From assembly GCF_001651865.1 (NCBI RefSeq), contig NZ_LPUX01000053.1, positions 1,240,001 to 1,304,000 of the forward strand: 64,000 bases of DNA, written 5' to 3'. Made by a program: the position numbers and the translations under genes. The stretch is from Sinorhizobium glycinis. GTDB lineage: Bacteria > Pseudomonadota > Alphaproteobacteria > Rhizobiales > Rhizobiaceae. This document shows positions 35,697-45,503 of this stretch, piece after piece. Each line of letters opens with the position of its first letter. Position 1 is the stretch's first letter. The notes beneath the pieces were generated by a model that was not told the origin of the DNA, made no database searches, and saw only the letters and a list, made by a program, of their open reading frames with translations.

Positions 35697-36917
35697 ATGA
35701 GACGGGTTGTTGTAACGGGCCTCGGCATCGTTTCCTCAATCGGCAACAATGCCGACGAAGTCACCGCGTCGCTCAGCGAAGCGAAATCGGGCATCACCTT
35801 TTCCCCGGACTTCGCCGAGCATGGCTTCAAGTGCCAGGTCTGGGGCCAGCCGACACTCGACCCGACCGACCTCGTCGACCGGCGCGCCATGCGCTTCCTG
35901 TCGCAGGCCGGCGCCTGGAACCACGTGGCGATGAAGCAGGCGATCGCCGATGCCGGCCTCGAAGCCGCCGAGATCACCAGCGAGCGCACCGGCATCATCA
36001 TGGGCTCCGGCGGCGCCTCGACGCGCACCATCGTCGAGGCCGCCGAAATCACCCGCAAGAACGTAAGCCCCAAGCGCATCGGACCCTTCGCGGTGCCGAA
36101 GGCGATGTCCTCGACGGCTTCCGCGACGCTTGCCACCTGGTTTCAGATCCACGGCGTCAACTACTCGATCTCGTCGGCCTGCTCGACCTCGGCGCACTGC
36201 ATCGGCAATGCCGCGGAAATGATCCAGTGGGGCAAGCAGGACGTGATGTTCGCCGGCGGACACGAGGACCTCGACTGGACCATGTCGAACCTCTTCGACG
36301 CCATGGGCGCCATGTCCTCCAAGTTCAACGACACGCCCTCCTCCGCCTCGCGCGCCTATGACGTCGACCGTGACGGCTTCGTGATTGCCGGCGGCGCCGG
36401 CGTCCTCGTCCTCGAGGAGCTGGAGCACGCCAAGGCCCGCGGCGCCAAGATCTATGCCGAGATCGTCGGCTACGGCGCGACTTCGGACGGCTACGACATG
36501 GTGGCCCCCTCCGGCGAGGGCGCGGTCCGCTGCATGCGCCAGGCGCTTTCGACGGTGAAGGGCGACGTCGATTACATCAACACCCACGGAACCTCGACGC
36601 CGGTCGGCGACCAGAAGGAGATCGGCGCGATCCGCGAGGTCTTCGGCGAGAAGATGCCGCATATCCAGTCGACCAAATCGCTGACCGGGCATTCGCTGGG
36701 TGCTGCCGGCGTGCAGGAGTCGATCTATGGCCTCTTGATGATGCAGGCCGGCTTCATCGGTGAAAGCGCCCATATCGACACGCTCGACCCCGAGTTCGAA
36801 GGCGTGCCGATCGTCCGCAAGCGCATCGACAACGCCAGGATCGACACGGTTCTCTCGAACTCCTTCGGCTTCGGCGGCACCAACGCCACGCTCGTCTTCC
36901 AGCGCTACAACGGATAA
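35697..36917 (+). CDS. fabB: beta-ketoacyl-ACP synthase I
   Basis: A 406-residue condensing enzyme that extends acyl-ACP chains, including the unsaturated intermediate from FabA. The nucleophile Cys is in [14 protein letters not shown] (about residue 161) and the catalytic His residues are in [11 protein letters not shown] and [12 protein letters not shown]; the Lys is in the latter. [14 protein letters not shown] is the C-terminal glycine-rich loop. Four bases separate it from fabI. Confidence 0.98.
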   Translation: MRRVVVTGLGIVSSIGNNADEVTASLSEAKSGITFSPDFAEHGFKCQVWGQPTLDPTDLVDRRAMRFLSQAGAWNHVAMKQAIADAGLEAAEITSERTGIIMGSGGASTRTIVEAAEITRKNVSPKRIGPFAVPKAMSSTASATLATWFQIHGVNYSISSACSTSAHCIGNAAEMIQWGKQDVMFAGGHEDLDWTMSNLFDAMGAMSSKFNDTPSSASRAYDVDRDGFVIAGGAGVLVLEELEHAKARGAKIYAEIVGYGATSDGYDMVAPSGEGAVRCMRQALSTVKGDVDYINTHGTSTPVGDQKEIGAIREVFGEKMPHIQSTKSLTGHSLGAAGVQESIYGLLMMQAGFIGESAHIDTLDPEFEGVPIVRKRIDNARIDTVLSNSFGFGGTNATLVFQRYNG

Positions 36918-36921
36918 CCAG

Positions 36922-37728
36922 ATGAACGGACTGATGAACGGAAAGCGCGGCCTCATCATGGGTGTGGCCAACAACCATTCTATTGCCTGGGGGATCGCCA
37001 AGGCGCTCGCGAGCCAAGGCGCCGAGCTTGCCTTCACCTATCAGGGAGAAGCACTCGGCAAACGCGTCAAGCCGCTCGCCGCCGAATTGAATTCCGAATT
37101 CCTGCTGCCCTGCGATGTCGAGGACCTCGCCTCCGTCGACGCCGTCATTGCGGCGATCAAGGAACGCTGGGGGAAGCTCGACTTCATCGTCCATGCCATC
37201 GGCTTCTCCGACAAGAACGAACTGAAAGGGCTCTACGCAGACACGTCGCGGGAGAATTTCAGCCGCACCATGGTGATCTCCTGCTTCTCCTTCACCGAGA
37301 TCGCCAGGCGGGCCGCCGACCTCATGAGCGACGGCGGCACGATGCTGACGCTCACCTATGGCGGCTCGGTACGGGTCATGCCGAACTACAACGTCATGGG
37401 CGTCGCCAAGGCGGCGCTGGAGGCCTCGGTGCGCTATCTCGCGGCCGACTACGGCACGCGCGGCATCCGCGTCAACGCCATCTCGGCCGGGCCGATCCGC
37501 ACGCTCGCCGGCGCCGGCATTTCCGACGCCCGCGCCATGCTCTCCTGGCAGCAGAAGAACTCGCCGCTGCGCCGCACCGTCACCATCGAGGACGTCGGCA
37601 GCTCGGCGCTCTACCTGCTTTCGGACCTTTCCCGCGGCGTCACCGGCGAGATCCATTATGTGGATTCCGGCTACAACATCACCTCGATGCCGACGCTCGA
37701 GACGTTGCGCGTCGCCGACGTGGAGTAA
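36922..37728 (+). CDS. fabI: enoyl-ACP reductase (NADH)
   Basis: A 268-residue short-chain dehydrogenase-like reductase that performs the last step of each fatty acid elongation cycle. The cofactor site has RGLIMGVANNHSIAWGIAKA near the N-terminus. The active-site Tyr and Lys are in MPNYNVMGVAKAALEASVRY (Tyr-x6-Lys). It is the enzyme family inhibited by triclosan. S. meliloti has more than one FabI and this is the copy linked to fabA and fabB. Four bases after fabB, so co-transcribed. Confidence 0.96.
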   Translation: MNGLMNGKRGLIMGVANNHSIAWGIAKALASQGAELAFTYQGEALGKRVKPLAAELNSEFLLPCDVEDLASVDAVIAAIKERWGKLDFIVHAIGFSDKNELKGLYADTSRENFSRTMVISCFSFTEIARRAADLMSDGGTMLTLTYGGSVRVMPNYNVMGVAKAALEASVRYLAADYGTRGIRVNAISAGPIRTLAGAGISDARAMLSWQQKNSPLRRTVTIEDVGSSALYLLSDLSRGVTGEIHYVDSGYNITSMPTLETLRVADVE

Positions 37729-37776
37729 CCGGGTACCCGCCCGTTACCAAAACGTTTGAAGATTTGCCCCAAAGTC

Positions 37777-37832
37777 CCCTTTCCCCGCGCGCGGGGAGCC
37801 GGTGGCCGGCAGGCCGGTTGAGGGGCGAAGGT
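37777..37832. repeat. intergenic mosaic repeat (single module)
   Basis: Reads cccctttccccgcgcgcggg, then ccggtggccggcaggccggt and tgaggggcgaa. It is the same right-hand module as in 33502-33555, placed between convergent fabI and rsmC, where it may help end transcription. Confidence 0.7.
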
Positions 37833-37842
37833 GCGAACCTCG

Positions 37843-38859
37843 TCAGCGCTTCGCCCAGAGCACCTTGAAGCGCGCGTTGCGGCAGGTTTCGCCATACTCC
37901 CTGGCGTTCTCTGCCAGAACCTGCTCGTAGGGCAGGCCCCGATTGGCGACGAGCATGAGCTTGCCGCCCTGCTTCAGCGCCTTCAGCGCCGCCTTGATGA
38001 TCGCTGATCCAATCGCCGGCTCGGCGGCATGCCCTTCATGGAAGGGCGGATTCATCACGATCAGGTCGTATTTGTCGCGGGTGTCCTCGCTCGCCAGGTC
38101 ATGCCAATAGAAGCGAGCCGGCATCGTGGGTGCGTTCGCCTTCATGTTGCGGCGCGCCGCTTCCAGCGCATCATGATCGGCCTCGAACAGATCTATGCCC
38201 TTGAGCCCGGGTGATGCCTGCGCCAGCATCACGGAGAGATAGCCCCAGCCGGCACCGAAGTCGGCTGCATGGCCGGTGAAATCCTTCGGCAGGCGCGAGG
38301 CGAGAAGCTCCGAACCGGCGTCGACGCGATCATGCGAGAACATGCCTGGCGCCGCCTCGAAGAGGCCGTCCACCCGCACCGGTACCTTGGCGAGCTGATG
38401 GATGGCATCGGCCACATCCTCGGGCCGTGTGAACCAGAAGGCGACGCCATGGTATTTCGGCAGATGGTCGCCGTCCCATTCGAATTTGGCGATGCGCTTC
38501 CTCAGCGACTGGATGCCGTCTTCCTTGCTGCCGGCAACGACGACAAGGGCGCCCTCGCGCGTCCGCTTCAGCGCCTCGGCGATGCGGTCCTCGTTCTCGC
38601 CCTTGTGTTTCCCGCAAAGCACCAGGGCAATGTCATAGTCCTCGCCCGCAACGACGGGGCTCACATCGGCCCGCATCGCCTCGAGGGCACGATAGAGCGG
38701 CCGCAGGGGCTGCACGGCGGTAATCGGCGCCACGAAGCCTTCCGGCAGCCTGTAGCCCGCTTCAGCGCCCAGAAACAGGACGCGCTCGCCCTCCCCCGGC
38801 GGATCGATGACGCCGGTCTCGAAGGGGTGGAACAGGGTTTTCAGCGCGTCGCGGCTCAT
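37843..38859 (-). CDS. rsmC: 16S rRNA guanine-N2 methyltransferase, RsmC/RsmJ-like
   Basis: A 338-residue protein with an inactive N-terminal and active C-terminal methyltransferase domain, as in RsmC, which modifies G1207 of 16S rRNA. The SAM-binding part is HAADFGAGWGYLSVMLAQAS (about residues 198-217) with the acidic DLFEADHDALEAA loop, and the catalytic motif is DLIVMNPPFHEG (NPPF). The ATG giving MSRDALKTLFHPF is the start. A repeat pair separates it from pnp on the same strand. Confidence 0.9.
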   Translation of the reverse strand: MSRDALKTLFHPFETGVIDPPGEGERVLFLGAEAGYRLPEGFVAPITAVQPLRPLYRALEAMRADVSPVVAGEDYDIALVLCGKHKGENEDRIAEALKRTREGALVVVAGSKEDGIQSLRKRIAKFEWDGDHLPKYHGVAFWFTRPEDVADAIHQLAKVPVRVDGLFEAAPGMFSHDRVDAGSELLASRLPKDFTGHAADFGAGWGYLSVMLAQASPGLKGIDLFEADHDALEAARRNMKANAPTMPARFYWHDLASEDTRDKYDLIVMNPPFHEGHAAEPAIGSAIIKAALKALKQGGKLMLVANRGLPYEQVLAENAREYGETCRNARFKVLWAKR

Positions 38860-38880
38860 GGGGCGATTCCGTGTCTTGGA

Positions 38881-39041
38881 AAGACCCCTCCCCAACCCCT
38901 CCCCACAAGGGGGAGGGGTTCCTTGCCGCGCCCCTTGTTCATCCATCAACGGTTCCGCAAGAGCGGATGCTTCTGTGCGTTCTGAGGCAGCGACGCGGGC
39001 TAAGCCCCTCCCCCTTGTGGGGAGGGGTTGGGGAGGGGCAT
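38881..39041. repeat. inverted GC-rich repeats between rsmC and pnp
   Basis: cccctccccaacccctcccc with acaagggggagggg sits at the left end and its inverse (ccccttgtggggaggggttg plus gggagggg) at 39005-39041. The roughly 40-bp arms enclose about 80 bp. A long hairpin could form and mark the end of the pnp transcript. Confidence 0.75.
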
Positions 39042-39068
39042 TTTCGAGTGCAAGCGAGGGTGACGGCC

Positions 39069-41231
39069 TTACTCGGCCGCTTCGCCGCCGTCCTTTTTCT
39101 CGGACTTTTCGCCCTTCTCGGCGACGACTTCCTTGCCAGTCGCCTGGTCGACGACCTTCATGGAGAGGCGAACCTTGCCGCGCTCGTCGAAGCCCATCAG
39201 CTTGACCCAGACCTTGTCGCCTTCCTTGACGACGTCGGTCGTCTTGGCGACGCGCTCGGAGGCGAGCTGCGAGATGTGGACGAGGCCGTCGCGGGCGCCG
39301 AAGAAATTGACGAAGGCGCCGAAATCGGCGGTCTTGACGACCGTGCCCTCGTAGATCTGGCCGACTTCCGGCTCGGCGACGATCGAGTGGATCCATTTGC
39401 GGGCCGCTTCGATCTCCTTGCCCGACGCGGAAGCGATCTTGACGGTGCCGTCGTCCTCGATGTTGATCTTTGCGCCGGTCTTTTCGACGATCTCGCGGAT
39501 GACCTTGCCGCCGGAGCCGATGACTTCGCGGATCTTGTCGACCGGAATGTTCATCACCTCGATGCGCGGCGCGAATTCGCCGAGCTGGCCGCGGCTCTCG
39601 GAAATGGCCTTGGCCATTTCGCCGAGGATGTGCATGCGGCCGCCCTTCGCCTGGTTGAGCGCGACGCCCATGATCTCTTCGGTGATGCCCTCGATCTTGA
39701 TGTCCATCTGCAGCGAGGTGATGCCGGCTTCCGTGCCTGCAACCTTGAAGTCCATGTCGCCGAGATGATCTTCGTCACCGAGAATGTCGGAGAGAACGGC
39801 GAAGCGGTCGCCTTCCTTGATCAGGCCCATGGCGATACCTGCGACCGGCTTGGCGAGCGGAACGCCCGCATCCATCAACGCCAGCGAGGTGCCGCAGACG
39901 GTTGCCATCGAGGAGGAGCCGTTCGATTCGGTGATCTCCGAAACGACGCGCAGCGTATAGGGGAACTGCTCCGCCGTCGGCAGCATCGGGTGGATGGCGC
40001 GCCAGGCGAGCTTGCCATGGCCGATTTCGCGGCGGCCCGGAGAACCCATGCGGCCCGTCTCACCGACCGAGAAGGGCGGGAAGTTGTAGTGCAGCATGAA
40101 GTTTTCCTTGTACATGCCGGTCAAGGAATCGACATACTGCTCGTCTTCGCCGGTACCGAGCGTGGCAACGACGATCGCCTGCGTTTCACCACGGGTAAAG
40201 AGCGAGGAGCCGTGGGTGCGCGGCAGGATGCCGACTTCGGCGACGATCGGGCGAACCGTGACGAGGTCGCGACCGTCGATGCGGCTCTGGGTATCGAGGA
40301 TGTTCCAGCGAACGATCTTGGCCTGCAGGTGCTTGAAGACGGAGGCGATTTCCTCTGCCGTGTGGGCAGGGTTCTCGATGCCTTCCGGCAGGAAATGTTC
40401 CTTGACCTTCGCCTTGACGGCGTCGACGGCGGCGTAGCGTGCGGCCTTCTCGGTGATCTTGTAGGCGTTGCGCAGTTCGTCCTCGGCGATCGCCAGCATG
40501 GCGTTTTCGAGGGCGGAGTGATCTTCCGGGTCGAACTCGCGCGGCTCCTTGGCGGCGACTTCGGCGAGCTTGATGATCGCGTCGATCACCGGCTGGAAGC
40601 CCTGCTGGCCGAAAACGACCGCGCCGAGCATGACGTCTTCCGGCAGTTCCTTGGCTTCCGACTCGACCATCAGCACGGCTTCCTGCGTGCCGGCGACGAC
40701 CAGATCCAGCGAGGATTCGTCCATTTCGTCGAGATGCGGGTTCAGCACGTATTCGCCGTTGATGTAACCGACGCGGGCACCGCCGATCGGTCCCATGAAG
40801 GGGATGCCGGAAAGCGTCAGCGCCGCGGAGGCCGCAACCATGGAAACCACGTCGGGATTGTTTTCGAGGTCATGCTGCATGACCGTGACGATCACCTGGG
40901 TGTCGTTCTTGTAACCATCCGGGAAGAGCGGGCGGATCGGCCGGTCGATCAGGCGAGAAACGAGCGTCTCGTTTTCGCTCGGGCGGCCTTCACGCTTGAA
41001 ATAGCCGCCGGGGATCTTGCCGGCGGCATAGGTCTTTTCCTGGTAGTTGACGGTCAGGGGGAAGAAGTCCTGACCGGGCTTCGGTGCCTTGGCGGAAACC
41101 ACCGTGGCGAGCACGACGGTTTCGCCATAGGTGGCGAGAACGGCGCCGTCGGCCTGACGGGCGATCTTGCCGGTTTCGAGCTTGAGCGTACGCCCAGCCC
41201 ATTCGATTTCTACCTTGTGGGTCTCGAACAT
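39069..41231 (-). CDS. pnp: polyribonucleotide nucleotidyltransferase (PNPase)
   Basis: A 720-residue 3'-5' phosphorolytic exoribonuclease. Two RNase PH domains lie at about 10-230 and 320-550, with [20 protein letters not shown] and [20 protein letters not shown] (active-site Asp residues) in the second. A KH domain follows around [20 protein letters not shown], then an S1 domain ([20 protein letters not shown]) and a charged tail. Start [11 protein letters not shown] is standard. It is the partner of rpsO, as in most proteobacteria, and acts in mRNA decay. Confidence 0.98.
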   Translation of the reverse strand: MFETHKVEIEWAGRTLKLETGKIARQADGAVLATYGETVVLATVVSAKAPKPGQDFFPLTVNYQEKTYAAGKIPGGYFKREGRPSENETLVSRLIDRPIRPLFPDGYKNDTQVIVTVMQHDLENNPDVVSMVAASAALTLSGIPFMGPIGGARVGYINGEYVLNPHLDEMDESSLDLVVAGTQEAVLMVESEAKELPEDVMLGAVVFGQQGFQPVIDAIIKLAEVAAKEPREFDPEDHSALENAMLAIAEDELRNAYKITEKAARYAAVDAVKAKVKEHFLPEGIENPAHTAEEIASVFKHLQAKIVRWNILDTQSRIDGRDLVTVRPIVAEVGILPRTHGSSLFTRGETQAIVVATLGTGEDEQYVDSLTGMYKENFMLHYNFPPFSVGETGRMGSPGRREIGHGKLAWRAIHPMLPTAEQFPYTLRVVSEITESNGSSSMATVCGTSLALMDAGVPLAKPVAGIAMGLIKEGDRFAVLSDILGDEDHLGDMDFKVAGTEAGITSLQMDIKIEGITEEIMGVALNQAKGGRMHILGEMAKAISESRGQLGEFAPRIEVMNIPVDKIREVIGSGGKVIREIVEKTGAKINIEDDGTVKIASASGKEIEAARKWIHSIVAEPEVGQIYEGTVVKTADFGAFVNFFGARDGLVHISQLASERVAKTTDVVKEGDKVWVKLMGFDERGKVRLSMKVVDQATGKEVVAEKGEKSEKKDGGEAAE

Positions 41232-41540
41232 GTTCTGTCCTTCGTGTGCGGGAGACCGTCCGCGGCTGTTGCAGCGCAGGCGATCTCGGTGCCGCTTGGT
41301 GTGGCGCATCACGGGCAAGACAACGGGAGGCTTCAAACAGAACCGGCCGCTCGCCACCTTGCCGCGCTCACCCGCATGGAAGCGCTTCGGCGAGCAGGCG
41401 CCGAAGCATCCTGCAATCCTGCCCCATGACGGGCCATCGGTTGATCCGCGATACCGGCCCATCCGGCTCGCTGGACGTCTCTCCCTCTTAAGCGCCTCCG
41501 GCGCCCAGGGAGAATGTTAGCGGGCGCTCAACGCCCAGAT
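41232..41540. promoter_or_regulatory. pnp leader region
   Basis: About 300 bp between the rpsO terminator and pnp. It includes a potential stem tctccct...agggaga at about 41480-41515. In enterobacteria the pnp leader forms a double-stranded structure used for RNase III-dependent autoregulation. Whether that applies here is not known from sequence. Confidence 0.35.
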
Positions 41541-41574
41541 AAAAAACCGGCGGATCGCCGAGCGACCCGCCGGA
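41541..41574 (-). terminator. intrinsic terminator after rpsO
   Basis: The stem ccggcgggtcgc...gcgatccgccgg is followed by six T in the rpsO reading direction. Some readthrough into pnp is likely, as in other bacteria. Confidence 0.88.
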
Positions 41575-41581
41575 CAGTCGA

Positions 41582-41851
41582 TTAGCGACGGATGCCGAGG
41601 GCACCGATCAGCTTGCTGTAGCGCGCTTCGTCTTTCTTCTTCAGATAGTCGAGGAGCGAACGACGGCTGGAAACCATCGCGAGAAGACCACGGCGGGAAT
41701 GGTTGTCCTTCTTGTGGTCCTTGAAGTGTTCGGTCAGATTGTTGATCCGTTCCGTCAGGAGCGCAACCTGGACTTCCGGAGAACCGGTATCGCCTTCGAC
41801 GGTTGCGAATTCCTTGATGAGCTGAGCCTTGCGCTCTGCAGTGATCGACAT
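41582..41851 (-). CDS. rpsO: 30S ribosomal protein S15
   Basis: An 89-residue primary 16S rRNA-binding protein with the family pattern [20 protein letters not shown] (about residues 22-41), DHHSRRGL-like [20 protein letters not shown] and the tail [19 protein letters not shown]. It assembles into the central domain of the 30S subunit. An AGGATC-type ribosome site precedes MSITAERK. It lies after a histidine kinase gene and before pnp. Confidence 0.98.
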   Translation of the reverse strand: MSITAERKAQLIKEFATVEGDTGSPEVQVALLTERINNLTEHFKDHKKDNHSRRGLLAMVSSRRSLLDYLKKKDEARYSKLIGALGIRR

Positions 41852-42034
41852 CGGATGATCCTTTCGTTTTCCAGGATTTGAGGGTCGCCGGCAGCCGGGA
41901 TGTCGTCCAGCCGCGGCCGTTCACACGAAGAGGCGGTGCCTTTCGCTGGCGTGCCTATAACCGAAACGGACGCAAAAGGAAAGGGCGATAGAGCCGGCCG
42001 CCGATCGGCCCCCGTCGCGCCCGGGCGGCCGACG

Positions 42035-43747
42035 TCACCTGCTACATGCCGCCCCGGCCTCGCCGCCCCGAGGGATGCGGATGCGCCACTCGATACCATC
42101 GGCATGCATGGTTCTTTCGAGTTCGGCGCGCAACGCCATGCCGAGCATGCGCTCGATCACCACCGATCCGAAACCCTTGCGGGGTGCCTGTGCCGGCTCG
42201 ACGAGATCCGCACCGCTTTCGCGCCATCGGATGACGATCGCTCCCTCGGAGAGAGACCATTCGAGCCTGATCGCCCCGCTCGAATTGGCGAGTGCGCCAT
42301 GCTTGATCGCATTGGTGGCGAGTTCGTGAAGCACCATGCCGAGCGTCTGCGCCATCTGCGTCTCCAGCCGCAAGGGCGGCCCGTCAAGCACGATGCGCCC
42401 CGGATCGTCGGGGGCAAAGGGCTGAAGCTGGTCCTCGGCGAGTTCGCGGAAGTCCACGCCGATCGCCGCATTGGCAATCATCAGATCGGTCGAGCGGGCG
42501 AGACCCGCGAGCCGCTTGCGGAACGCCTCGACGAAATCGGACGTGTCCTCGCTCGACCAGGCGGATTGGGCCAGCATCGACTGGATGACGGTCAGCTGGT
42601 TCTTCGAGCGATGCGCGACTTCGCGCATCAGCAGGCGAATTTCCGCCTCCGCCCTGGTTCGTGCCGCCGCCGCGCGGGCAAGTGCTGCCGACACGGCCTC
42701 GACTTCGGTGATGACGTAACGGCGCGGCTCGATCACTTCGCCGGCGCCGAGGCGCCGCGCGTCGAGCGCCAGCAGCTTGACGCCTTGCGTCAGCAACCGC
42801 GCGATGATCAACGATCCGGCGATTGCGATGCTGGCGAAGATGATCCCCCCGAGCGACAGCCAGAGAAACGACCAGAGGAGCGGCGCATCGACGATCTCAC
42901 GCGGCGCCCAGGCAACGATGCGCCAGCCGGTGATTACGGAGAATTCCGAGACGACGCGGTAATCGACGCCATGCTCCCTGATATCGCTGACGCCGATGCT
43001 GATCTGAGGGAGCTTGCTCAGAAAGAACGCTTCACCCGAGCGGGCCGAGGGATCCGAGGAAGCGATCACCTTGCCCTTGCCATCGACCAGTGCGGCATTC
43101 CAACCCGGTGAAAGCGTGTCCCGATTGACCGCCTTGACCATCCGAGCGGCGTCCTGGGTCAGGCCCAACAGATACCGATCTCCGTCCGGCCCGTTTATCG
43201 GCAGATAGACGTTGAAGACCCAACTCCTGGCGGTGTTGGCGAAGAAGGTGCCCGAAACGAGCGGTCCGCTGCTCTTCAGGGCAAGGTCGAGTTCCGGGTC
43301 GGATGCCCTCCCCAACAGCGTCCCGAAAGGGACGCCGGTGCTCATCCGCAAATTGTGGTCGCTATCGACGACGATCAGATTGGAATGAGTGCCCGCCAGT
43401 GCGCTCGAAGCGCGGTCGTAAAAGCCGCGCAGATTGCGAAGATCGACGGCTCCGGAGGTCGACAGCACCTTGAGCGTTGTCATCATACCCTCGACCTCGC
43501 GCTCGACGATCCGGGTCACCGACCCGGTCGAGGCCTTGAGCAGCGAGGTGACGACCTGCTCCTGCGCATCGACGCTCCGCTTCACGATGACGAAGGAAAA
43601 GATGAAGGAGGGGACGATCGCAATCAGCAGCAGCGAAAGCAGGTAGAAGCTGAACGGCCTGCGAAGATATTGGCGAACGAAGGCTGCCACGGCCTGCAGG
43701 CCGCCGGACGGGACCTCGCCCTCGCTTTTCTCTGGCGCCCTGAGCAT
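42035..43747 (-). CDS. membrane sensor histidine kinase (HWE/HisKA_2 type) with Cache domain
   Basis: A 570-residue kinase. N-terminal helix about residues 30-52, periplasmic Cache region about 55-270 (for example FYDRASSALAGTHSNLIVVD and GDRYLLGLTQDAARM), second helix about 280-310, then a HAMP-like linker and a kinase core. The phospho-acceptor is in MREVAHRSKNQLTVIQSMLA (H-R-x-K-N), and the ATPase has HELATNAIKHGAL. These mark the HisKA_2/HWE families common in rhizobia. No response regulator is adjacent. It sits between truB and rpsO, where a kinase is unexpected. Confidence 0.88.
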   Translation of the reverse strand: MLRAPEKSEGEVPSGGLQAVAAFVRQYLRRPFSFYLLSLLLIAIVPSFIFSFVIVKRSVDAQEQVVTSLLKASTGSVTRIVEREVEGMMTTLKVLSTSGAVDLRNLRGFYDRASSALAGTHSNLIVVDSDHNLRMSTGVPFGTLLGRASDPELDLALKSSGPLVSGTFFANTARSWVFNVYLPINGPDGDRYLLGLTQDAARMVKAVNRDTLSPGWNAALVDGKGKVIASSDPSARSGEAFFLSKLPQISIGVSDIREHGVDYRVVSEFSVITGWRIVAWAPREIVDAPLLWSFLWLSLGGIIFASIAIAGSLIIARLLTQGVKLLALDARRLGAGEVIEPRRYVITEVEAVSAALARAAAARTRAEAEIRLLMREVAHRSKNQLTVIQSMLAQSAWSSEDTSDFVEAFRKRLAGLARSTDLMIANAAIGVDFRELAEDQLQPFAPDDPGRIVLDGPPLRLETQMAQTLGMVLHELATNAIKHGALANSSGAIRLEWSLSEGAIVIRWRESGADLVEPAQAPRKGFGSVVIERMLGMALRAELERTMHADGIEWRIRIPRGGEAGAACSR

Positions 43748-43874
43748 CCGAACCGCCTTTCGCCGCCTGACCCGACTGCGATGGCAGACCACCACCGATC
43801 CGGGCTTCTTGGCTCCGTTGCGCCTACGCAGCTTGCACAGACCGGAGCAATTGTTGGCCGGCGCCGGCTGCCGG

Positions 43875-44810
43875 TCAATGGCTGGCGAACACACGCTTCG
43901 GTCGAAATTCACCTTCGGCGACTTCACCGATCGCGACGAGCTTGCCGCGTGCGGTTGCGTAGGCCTCGGGGGTCGGCAGCGGCGCGTCCCGACCACGCAG
44001 GATGACCGGATTGCCCATTCTCAACCGATGCGCCTGATCGTCGCTCACCGCAACATGCGGCAGATCCGAAAGCGCCTCGCCGGTATCGATCAGATAATCG
44101 TCGAGCGCGGCAAGTCGTTCCGCCTCGTCTTCGATCTTCTCTAGTGCGACGAGATCGGCGAGCGGGACCAGATCCTCTTCCCCGAAGGGGGCGACGAAAG
44201 TACGGCGCAACGAGGCGATATGGCCGAAACAGCCGAGATCGCGGCCCATGTCGCGGGCGAGCGAACGGACATAGGTGCCCTTGCCGCATTCGATCTCCAA
44301 ATGGGCGAGATGCGGCGTGCAGCCGATGAGCGACAAGCGGAAGACCTCCACCTCGCGCGCCGGGATCTCGACGGTCTCGCCATCGCGAGCAAGATCATAG
44401 GCGCGCTCGCCGTCGATCTTGATTGCGGAGAACTGCGGCGGTACCTGCGCGATCACGCCGGTATATTTCGGCAGCAGGGCACGGACCGCCTCTTCGCTCG
44501 GACGCTCGGCAGACGAGCGAACGACATCGCCTTCGAGGTCGTCGGTCGAGCGTTCCTCGCCCCAGGCGACGGTGAACTCGTAGATCTTCCGCCCATCCAT
44601 CACATAGGGAACGGTTTTCGTGGCGTCGCCGAGCGCAATCGGCAGCATGCCGGAGGCCAGCGGATCGAGCGTGCCGGCATGGCCGGCCTTCTGCGCCTTG
44701 AACAGCCACTTGATCTTGGACACCGCCTCGGTGGAGCCGAAATCGAGCGGCTTGTCGAGGATCAGCCAGCCCGAAATCGGGCGGCCCTTGGGTTTGCGCG
44801 GCTTGGACAT
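43875..44810 (-). CDS. truB: tRNA pseudouridine(55) synthase
   Basis: A 311-residue enzyme that converts U55 to pseudouridine in the T-loop of tRNAs. Motif II with the catalytic Asp is [20 protein letters not shown] (about residues 42-61). The N-terminal [14 protein letters not shown] and the later [14 protein letters not shown] are family marks. The start [11 protein letters not shown] follows the rbfA stop by 8 bp. Part of the rimP-nusA-infB-rbfA-truB series. Confidence 0.97.
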   Translation of the reverse strand: MSKPRKPKGRPISGWLILDKPLDFGSTEAVSKIKWLFKAQKAGHAGTLDPLASGMLPIALGDATKTVPYVMDGRKIYEFTVAWGEERSTDDLEGDVVRSSAERPSEEAVRALLPKYTGVIAQVPPQFSAIKIDGERAYDLARDGETVEIPAREVEVFRLSLIGCTPHLAHLEIECGKGTYVRSLARDMGRDLGCFGHIASLRRTFVAPFGEEDLVPLADLVALEKIEDEAERLAALDDYLIDTGEALSDLPHVAVSDDQAHRLRMGNPVILRGRDAPLPTPEAYATARGKLVAIGEVAEGEFRPKRVFASH

Positions 44811-44818
44811 GGATCTTT

Positions 44819-45226
44819 CTATTCTTCGTCGTCGGTGTCGGGATCGAGGTCGCGGCTGACTTCCGGCGAGCGCAGCAGCGCATCGATCTTTTGGTAGTTG
44901 TCGAAGCTGGTGTCGTCCCTGAAGCGGACGTCGGGCATGTACTTCATCTGCCGGAGCTGCGGCCCGAGCCGGCCGCGAATGAATTTCGCATGCTTGTTCA
45001 GCGCTTCGATGACCGCCGCGTGATCGGCGACACCGAGCGGCGTCACATAGGCGGTGGCGATCTTCAGGTCGGGGGACATGCGCACCTCGGAAATCGAAAC
45101 CACTGTCTTTTCGATCAGCGGATCGCGCACTTCGCCGCGCTGCAGGACCTGGGTGATCGCGGCGCGCACCTGTTCGCCGACGCGCAACATGCGCTGGGAC
45201 GGAGCGGAGGATGTGGATCTGGTCAT
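44819..45226 (-). CDS. rbfA: ribosome-binding factor A
   Basis: A 135-residue KH-like protein for late 16S rRNA maturation. [40 protein letters not shown] and [20 protein letters not shown] are conserved. The very acidic C-terminal end DPDTDDEE is common in alphaproteobacteria. Separated from infB by a RIME-like element and the infB terminator, so probably has its own promoter here. Confidence 0.97.
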   Translation of the reverse strand: MTRSTSSAPSQRMLRVGEQVRAAITQVLQRGEVRDPLIEKTVVSISEVRMSPDLKIATAYVTPLGVADHAAVIEALNKHAKFIRGRLGPQLRQMKYMPDVRFRDDTSFDNYQKIDALLRSPEVSRDLDPDTDDEE

Positions 45227-45289
45227 CGTGTCTATCCTGGATCACGGCGGTTGCGGTCGTAGCGACTTCAATCGCGATGCGATCGGTTC

Positions 45290-45394
45290 GCTACAGCGCC
45301 GTGCGTCTTTGAGACGCACAAAGGTCGCTGTAGCCCTTTGAAATGCTGCATGGTTTTATCCTTAAACCGGCTCCGATTTAAGGAAACATGCAGT
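45290..45394. repeat. RIME1-like intergenic element, copy 3 (inverted)
   Basis: Inverse orientation to copies 1 and 2: first the ctacagc...gctgtag palindrome, then tgctgcatggttttatcctt, the taaaccggctccgattta palindrome and aaacatgcag. It separates infB from rbfA, two genes that are usually close. Confidence 0.7.
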
Positions 45395-45448
45395 AGAGGC
45401 GGGACGAATGCAGGCGGAACACCGCCGGCACCTCGTGTCGCCCCGCAA

Positions 45449-45480
45449 TAAAAAGGAGCGCCGGAGATGATCCGGCGCTC
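45449..45480 (-). terminator. intrinsic terminator after infB
   Basis: The hairpin gagcgccggatcatctccgg-cgctc is followed by five T and then ATT in the infB direction, about 25 bp after the infB stop. Confidence 0.88.
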
Positions 45481-45503
45481 GCACACTCTGTTGCCGGATC
45501 GAC

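Noticed and set aside
38871..41429. 852-codon open frame antisense to pnp
   Set aside because: Shadow of a highly biased conserved gene on the other strand; Asp/Arg/Leu-rich with no family features.
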